A stretch of DNA of 64,000 nucleotides from Alterisphingorhabdus sp038748365 (GTDB lineage: Bacteria > Pseudomonadota > Alphaproteobacteria > Sphingomonadales > Sphingomonadaceae): NCBI GenBank assembly GCA_038748365.1, contig JBCDIZ010000001.1, positions 1 through 64,000 on the forward strand, read 5' to 3'. The translations under genes and the position numbers were made by a program. The notes beneath the pieces were generated by a model. It was not told the DNA's origin. It ran no database searches and saw nothing but the letters and a program-made list of their open reading frames with translations. Positions within the stretch are counted from its first letter, which is position 1. The number at the start of each line of letters is the position of its first letter. Positions 60,296 through 64,000 of the stretch are shown one piece after another.

Positions 60296-60678
60296 TGGGC
60301 AAGCAATCTGCACCCCGCCGGGTTGGCGAGCGTGAAGCGCTTGCTATCGGCAATTCCATTCGCGGTTCGGCGCAGAAGCTGAATCTGGTGGCGCAGCTGA
60401 TCCGTGGCAAGAAAGCGGAAGAGGCGATGAATATCCTCTCTTTCTCCAAAAAAGCCATGGCGGTTGATGCGCGCAAGGTTCTGGCCTCCGCCATCGCCAA
60501 TGCCGAGAACAACCACAATCTGGACGTCGATGCGCTGGTCGTATCGGAAGCCAGTGTCGGCAAGTCGATCACCATGAAGCGCTTCACAACCCGTGCGCGT
60601 GGTCGTTCGAGCCGCATTTTGAAGCCATTCAGCCGCCTGCGCATCGTTGTGCGCGAGCATGATGAAGAGGAGGCGTAA
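60295..60678 (+). CDS. rplV: 50S ribosomal protein L22
   Basis: 127 residues with the usual RGSAQKLNLVAQLIRGKKAEEAMNILSFSKKAMAVDARKVLASAIANAENNHNLD and a basic RFTTRARGRSSRIL loop that lines the exit tunnel. ATG is nested in the rpsS stop. Confidence 0.97.
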   Translation: MGKQSAPRRVGEREALAIGNSIRGSAQKLNLVAQLIRGKKAEEAMNILSFSKKAMAVDARKVLASAIANAENNHNLDVDALVVSEASVGKSITMKRFTTRARGRSSRILKPFSRLRIVVREHDEEEA

Positions 60679-60681
60679 GCC

Positions 60682-61377
60682 ATGGGTCAGAAGAGTAATC
60701 CGATAGGCCTGCGTCTGCAGATCAACCGTACCTGGGACAGCCGCTGGTATGCCGAGGGCGCTGACTATGCGCAGCTGCTCAAAGAAGACATCACGATCCG
60801 CAACTACATCATGAAGAACCTGCCCCAGGCAGCGATCTCGAAGGTGGTGATCGAGCGTCCGGCCAAGCTGTGCCGCGTGTCCATCTATGCCGCTCGCCCC
60901 GGTGTTATCATCGGTAAGAAGGGCGCGGATATTGAGAAGCTGACCAAGAAGCTCGGCACCATGACTGATAGCGAAGTGAAGCTGAACATCGTCGAGATCC
61001 GCAAGCCGGAAGTTGACGCGAAGCTTGTTGCACAGGGCATTGGTGATCAGCTAATCCGTCGTGTCGCTTTCCGTCGTGCGATGAAGCGCGCGGTGCAGTC
61101 GGCGCTGCGTCTTGGTGCAGAAGGTATCAAGATCACCTGTGGTGGTCGTCTGGGCGGCGCGGAAATCGCCCGCGTAGAATGGTATCGTGAAGGCCGTGTG
61201 CCGCTGCACACACTGCGTGCCAATGTTGACTATGCCGAGTCAGAAGCGCTGACCGCTTATGGCATCATCGGCATCAAGGTCTGGATCTTCAAAGGCGAAA
61301 TTCTGGGTCATGACCCGATGGCGCAGGATCGTCTGATGATGGAGGCGCAGACCTCCGGTGTGCGTCCGGCGCGCTGA
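60682..61377 (+). CDS. rpsC: 30S ribosomal protein S3
   Basis: A 231-residue mRNA-entry protein with N-terminal KH domain. MGQKSNPIGLRLQINRTWDSRWYAEG, RPGVIIGKKGADIEKL (the GxxG of the KH domain) and RVAFRRAMKRAVQSALRLGAEGIKITCGGRLGGAEIARVEWYREGRVPLHTLRANVDY are canonical. Confidence 0.98.
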   Translation: MGQKSNPIGLRLQINRTWDSRWYAEGADYAQLLKEDITIRNYIMKNLPQAAISKVVIERPAKLCRVSIYAARPGVIIGKKGADIEKLTKKLGTMTDSEVKLNIVEIRKPEVDAKLVAQGIGDQLIRRVAFRRAMKRAVQSALRLGAEGIKITCGGRLGGAEIARVEWYREGRVPLHTLRANVDYAESEALTAYGIIGIKVWIFKGEILGHDPMAQDRLMMEAQTSGVRPAR

Positions 61378-61410
61378 GCGACGGCTGTTTAGATTTTAGG
61401 ATAAAGCATC

Positions 61411-61842
61411 ATGCTGCAACCGAAGAAAACAAAATATCGCAAGGCCTTTAAGGGCAAGATCAAGGGCAATGCGCCCGGCGGCACCACGCTGAACTTTGGT
61501 TCCTATGGCCTCAAGGCTCTGGAGCCTGAGCGTATCACCGCCCGCCAGATCGAAGCTGCGCGTCGTGCGATCACGCGTCACATCAAGCGTCAGGGACGCC
61601 TCTGGATCCGCGTATTCCCCGATGTGCCGGTATCGAAAAAGCCTGCCGAAGTCCGTCAGGGTAAAGGTAAGGGTTCGGTCGAATATTGGGCCGCCCGGGT
61701 AAAGCCTGGCCGCATCCTGTTTGAACTGGATGGTGTGCCCGGACCGCTGGCCGCCGTCGCTTTTGAGCGTGCAGCCATGAAACTGCCGATCAAGACCAAG
61801 GTCGTGGCGCGTCTCGGCGACACGTCACACCTGGAGGGATAA
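61411..61842 (+). CDS. rplP: 50S ribosomal protein L16
   Basis: 143 residues: MLQPKKTKYRKAFKGKIKG, FGSYGLKALEPERITARQIEAARRAI, RIFPDVPVSKKPAEVRQGKGKGSVEYWAARVKPGRILFELDG. Complete and canonical; contacts tRNA near the A site. Confidence 0.97.
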   Translation: MLQPKKTKYRKAFKGKIKGNAPGGTTLNFGSYGLKALEPERITARQIEAARRAITRHIKRQGRLWIRVFPDVPVSKKPAEVRQGKGKGSVEYWAARVKPGRILFELDGVPGPLAAVAFERAAMKLPIKTKVVARLGDTSHLEG

Positions 61843-61845
61843 GAG

Positions 61846-62055
61846 ATGAGCAAGCAACTCGAAGACCTGCGCACCAAGACCGATGATCAGCTGGCTGATG
61901 AGCTGACCGCGCTGAAGAAAGAAGCATTTAACCTGCGCTTCCAGGCGGCGACCAACCAGCTGGAAAATCCGTCGCGCATGCGTGACGTGCGTCGCAATAT
62001 CGCGCGCATCAAAACGCTTCAGGGCGAGCGCGCCCGCAGTGCAGCACAGGCTTAA
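61846..62055 (+). CDS. rpmC: 50S ribosomal protein L29
   Basis: 69 residues: LRTKTDDQLADELTALKKEAFNLRFQAATNQLENPSRMRDVRRNIARIKT, a two-helix L29 fold. It starts 3 bases after the rplP stop. Confidence 0.96.
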   Translation: MSKQLEDLRTKTDDQLADELTALKKEAFNLRFQAATNQLENPSRMRDVRRNIARIKTLQGERARSAAQA

Positions 62056-62067
62056 AGGAGACATATT

Positions 62068-62337
62068 ATGCCAAAACGTGTTCTGACAGGAACGGTGGTT
62101 TCCGATAAGACCGACAAGACCGTCGTGGTAAAGGTTGAGCGCAAGGTGAAGCACCCGCTGTACGGGAAGATCATCCGCCTCTCCAAAAAGTATCACGCGC
62201 ATGATGAGGAAAACACCTTTAAGGCGGGCGAGGTTGTCCGCATTGAGGAAACACGGCCGATTTCCAAGCTGAAAACCTGGAAGGTGCTCGACCGTGTGGG
62301 TGGAACCCCGGACATCGCCGTTCAGGATAACGCCTGA
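62068..62337 (+). CDS. rpsQ: 30S ribosomal protein S17
   Basis: 89 residues, OB-fold: MPKRVLTGTVVSDKTDKTVVVKVERKVKHPLYGKIIRLSKKYHAHDE and VVRIEETRPISKLKTWKV. Final gene of the S10 operon in the canonical order. Confidence 0.97.
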   Translation: MPKRVLTGTVVSDKTDKTVVVKVERKVKHPLYGKIIRLSKKYHAHDEENTFKAGEVVRIEETRPISKLKTWKVLDRVGGTPDIAVQDNA

Positions 62338-62354
62338 TTTTCGTTTTTAGGAAC

Positions 62355-62373
62355 TGCCAGACAGGTTCTGGCA
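62355..62373 (+). other. hairpin between rpsQ and rplN
   Basis: TGCCAGA (62355-62361) pairs perfectly with TCTGGCA (62367-62373) around a 5-base loop, in the 61-base spacer at the S10-spc boundary. No T-run follows. It may be a processing site or marks an spc-start region; no promoter is evident by eye. Confidence 0.4.
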
Positions 62374-62398
62374 AGCCAGATAAGAAGGAACCGGATCA

Positions 62399-62767
62399 AT
62401 GATCCAGATGCAGTCTAATCTTGAGGTCGCGGATAATAGCGGCGCCAAGCGTGTGCAGTGCATTAAGGTGCTCGGCGGCTCAAAGCGCCGTTTTGCCAGC
62501 GTCGGTGACATCATCGTCGTTTCGGTGAAGGAAGCAGCACCGCGCGGCAAGGTGAAAAAAGGTGACGTGCACCGTGCCGTCATCGTGCGCACCGCCAAGG
62601 ATGTTCGTCGTGCAGACGGCACCGTCATCCGCTTTGACAGCAATGCTGCTGTGCTCGTCAACAAGAGCGACGAGCCGATCGGCACGCGTATTTTTGGCCC
62701 CGTGGTTCGTGAACTGCGTGCCAAGAAGCACATGAAAATCATTTCACTCGCGCCGGAGGTACTCTGA
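62399..62767 (+). CDS. rplN: 50S ribosomal protein L14
   Basis: 122 residues: MIQMQSNLEVADNSGAKRVQCIKVLGGSKRRFASVGDIIVVSVKEAAPRGKVKKGDV and RADGTVIRFDSNAAVLVNKSDEPIGTRIFGPV. Canonical first gene of the spc block. Confidence 0.98.
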   Translation: MIQMQSNLEVADNSGAKRVQCIKVLGGSKRRFASVGDIIVVSVKEAAPRGKVKKGDVHRAVIVRTAKDVRRADGTVIRFDSNAAVLVNKSDEPIGTRIFGPVVRELRAKKHMKIISLAPEVL

Positions 62768-62769
62768 CC

Positions 62770-63090
62770 ATGGGTATGGCAAAGATCAAAAAAGGCGATG
62801 ATGTCGTCGTCCTGTCCGGCAAGGACAAGGGCAAGACCGGCAGCGTCACCCAGGTAATGCCGAAGGAAGGCAAGGTTGTTGTGTCCGGCGTCAATATGAT
62901 CGCCCGTCACCGCAAGCCGACCCAGCAGAACCCGCAGGGTGGCATTGACCGCTATGAAGCACCGATGGCGATTTCCAAGGTTGCTGTTGCCGATCCCAAA
63001 AGCGGCAAGCCAACCCGCGTTCGCATCGAAGAAAAGGACGGCAAGAAGGTCCGTGTGGCCGTGAAGTCCGGGGAGACGATCGATGGCTGA
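62770..63090 (+). CDS. rplX: 50S ribosomal protein L24
   Basis: 106 residues: MAKIKKGDDVVVLSGKDKGKTGSVTQVMPKEGKVVVSGVNMIARHRKPTQQNPQGGI with a KOW motif. ATG 62770 is 10 bases after GGAGG; a second in-frame ATG at 62776 would shorten it by two residues. It overlaps the rplE start by 8 bases. Confidence 0.97.
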   Translation: MGMAKIKKGDDVVVLSGKDKGKTGSVTQVMPKEGKVVVSGVNMIARHRKPTQQNPQGGIDRYEAPMAISKVAVADPKSGKPTRVRIEEKDGKKVRVAVKSGETIDG

Positions 63091-63658
63091 TAAATATACC
63101 CCCCGCATGCGCCAGCGTTATGACGATGTCGTCGTCAAGGCGATGCAGGAAAAATTCAACTATGCCAATCCGATGGAAGTGCCACGTATCGAAAAGGTCG
63201 TGATCAACATGGGTGTTGGTGAAGCCAGCCAGGACAAGAAGAAAGTCGCAACGGCTGCTGCTGAAATGGAACTGATTTCCGGTCAGAAGCCGGTGATCAC
63301 CAAGGCAAAGAAATCCATCGCCGGCTTCAAGCTGCGCGAAGGTATGCCGATTGGCTGCAAGGTCACGCTGCGCAAGGAACGCATGTATGAGTTTCTTGAC
63401 CGCTTCGTCACCATCGCAATGCCGCGCATTCGTGACTTTCGCGGGCTGAACCCGAAGAGCTTTGACGGTCGTGGCAACTACGCCATGGGCCTGAAGGAGC
63501 AGATCGTGTTCCCGGAAATCAGCTATGATGCCATCGATACCGTTCGCGGCATGGATGTCATCGTGACCACAACTGCGAAGACGGACGATGAGGCCCGCGA
63601 ATTGCTGCGTCTCTTCGGCTTCCCGTTCCCGCAAGAAGAGGAACAGCAGGCGGCCTGA
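63083..63658 (+). CDS. rplE: 50S ribosomal protein L5
   Basis: 191 residues: MRQRYDDVVVKAMQEKFNYANPMEVPRIEKVVINMGVGEAS, QKPVITKAKKSIAGFKLREGMPIGCKVTLRKERMYEFLDR and FRGLNPKSFDGRGNYAMGLKEQIVFPEISYDAIDTVRGMDV are canonical; binds 5S rRNA. Confidence 0.98.
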   Translation: MADKYTPRMRQRYDDVVVKAMQEKFNYANPMEVPRIEKVVINMGVGEASQDKKKVATAAAEMELISGQKPVITKAKKSIAGFKLREGMPIGCKVTLRKERMYEFLDRFVTIAMPRIRDFRGLNPKSFDGRGNYAMGLKEQIVFPEISYDAIDTVRGMDVIVTTTAKTDDEARELLRLFGFPFPQEEEQQAA

Positions 63659-63711
63659 TAGGGCAGCAGCTGTTTCACCAGAGTTTTACTCAAGAAAGGT
63701 GAACTTAAGTC

Positions 63712-64000
63712 ATGGCGAAACTGAGTTCGATTAACAAAAACGAGAAGCGCAAGCGGATGGTGAAGAAATATGCCAACCGCTATGCCAAGCTGAAGGCGAT
63801 TGCGGCCGACACCTCGCTCGACGAAACCGAGCGTCTGATGGCCCGCCTGAAGATGGCGGAAATTCCGCGCAATGGTAACCCGACACGCGTTCGCAACCGG
63901 TGCAACACCACCGGTCGTCCGCGCGGTTATTATCGCAAGTTCGGCCTGTGCCGTATCGAGCTGCGCGATCTGGCCAATAAGGGCCTGATCCCCGGCGTAA
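63712..64000 (+). CDS. rpsN: 30S ribosomal protein S14, cut by window end
   Basis: Starts MAKLSSINKNEKRKRMVKKYANRYAKLKAIAADTSLDETERL and continues with NRCNTTGRPRGYYRKFGLCRIELRDLANKGLIPGV, the roughly 101-residue, zinc-free S14 form. The reading frame runs off the window end, so the last few codons are missing. Preceded by GAAAGG about 10 bases upstream. Confidence 0.96.
   Translation, partial: MAKLSSINKNEKRKRMVKKYANRYAKLKAIAADTSLDETERLMARLKMAEIPRNGNPTRVRNRCNTTGRPRGYYRKFGLCRIELRDLANKGLIPGV

Overview
The window looks like chromosomal DNA of an alphaproteobacterium, most probably in the order Sphingomonadales. The reasons are a moderately high GC content, an alphaproteobacterial DksA with a single-cysteine zinc-finger remnant, large TonB-dependent receptors, a PEP-CTERM-like surface protein, copies of the CTTCGACAAGCTCAG-type dispersed repeat I associate with sphingomonads, and a standard str-S10-spc ribosomal block. 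I see no rRNA, tRNA, CRISPR array, prophage or insertion sequence.

Region by region. 1-5.6 kb: end of a methyltransferase, an endonuclease III-like glycosylase, a toroidal prenyltransferase-like protein followed by a formyltransferase, a zinc-free alcohol dehydrogenase-like oxidoreductase, and purT. 5.6-16 kb: housekeeping and accessory single genes (DUF2490 barrel, ArsC/Spx-like protein, 2OG oxygenase-like protein, DUF427, an NSS transporter, a glycerophosphodiesterase, a Tet-type MFS pump, panB, a CaiB-type CoA-transferase, a PilZ protein, dksA). 16-24 kb: a very Ser/Gly-rich exported protein, serS with an unusual internal insertion, surE-nlpD-like, a two-TM potassium channel, and dnaN. 24-29 kb: an operon-like run of a DUF2946-like protein, an outer-membrane barrel protein, a TonB-dependent siderophore-type receptor and a PfpI-type protein. 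29-34.9 kb: catabolic enzymes (GST, D-aminoacylase-type amidohydrolase, epoxide-hydrolase-like protein), a second glycerophosphodiesterase and a trypsin-like protease. 34.9-39.8 kb: a polyhydroxyalkanoate locus on the minus strand, GMC oxidoreductase - class II-type PHA synthase - PHA depolymerase. 40-52 kb: lepA, an atypical response regulator, GST, HCCA isomerase, enoyl-CoA hydratase, a purine-salvage pair (phosphoribosyltransferase and adenine deaminase), thioesterase, acyl-CoA dehydrogenase, two AT-richer orphan genes and a large TonB-dependent receptor. 52.3-64 kb: rpsL-rpsG-fusA-tuf, rpsJ to rpsQ, then rplN-rplX-rplE-rpsN, the last cut by the window end.

Functional links. Adenine deaminase and the phosphoribosyltransferase overlap and together could take adenine through hypoxanthine to IMP. 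The PHA synthase and depolymerase make and degrade one storage polymer, and the acyl-CoA genes at 43-48 kb are compatible with fatty-acid feeding of such a polymer. SurE plus a degenerate LytM protein form the usual surE-nlpD pair. The most notable single observations are the roughly 45-residue insertion in seryl-tRNA synthetase with two perfect inverted repeats inside it, the class II-type PHA locus with its GMC oxidoreductase, the Ser/Gly-rich PEP-CTERM-like protein, and several palindromes and leader hairpins that look regulatory. No clearly new multi-gene defence or mobile system is visible. All calls rest on reading the sequence and on recalled family features; no database search was run.
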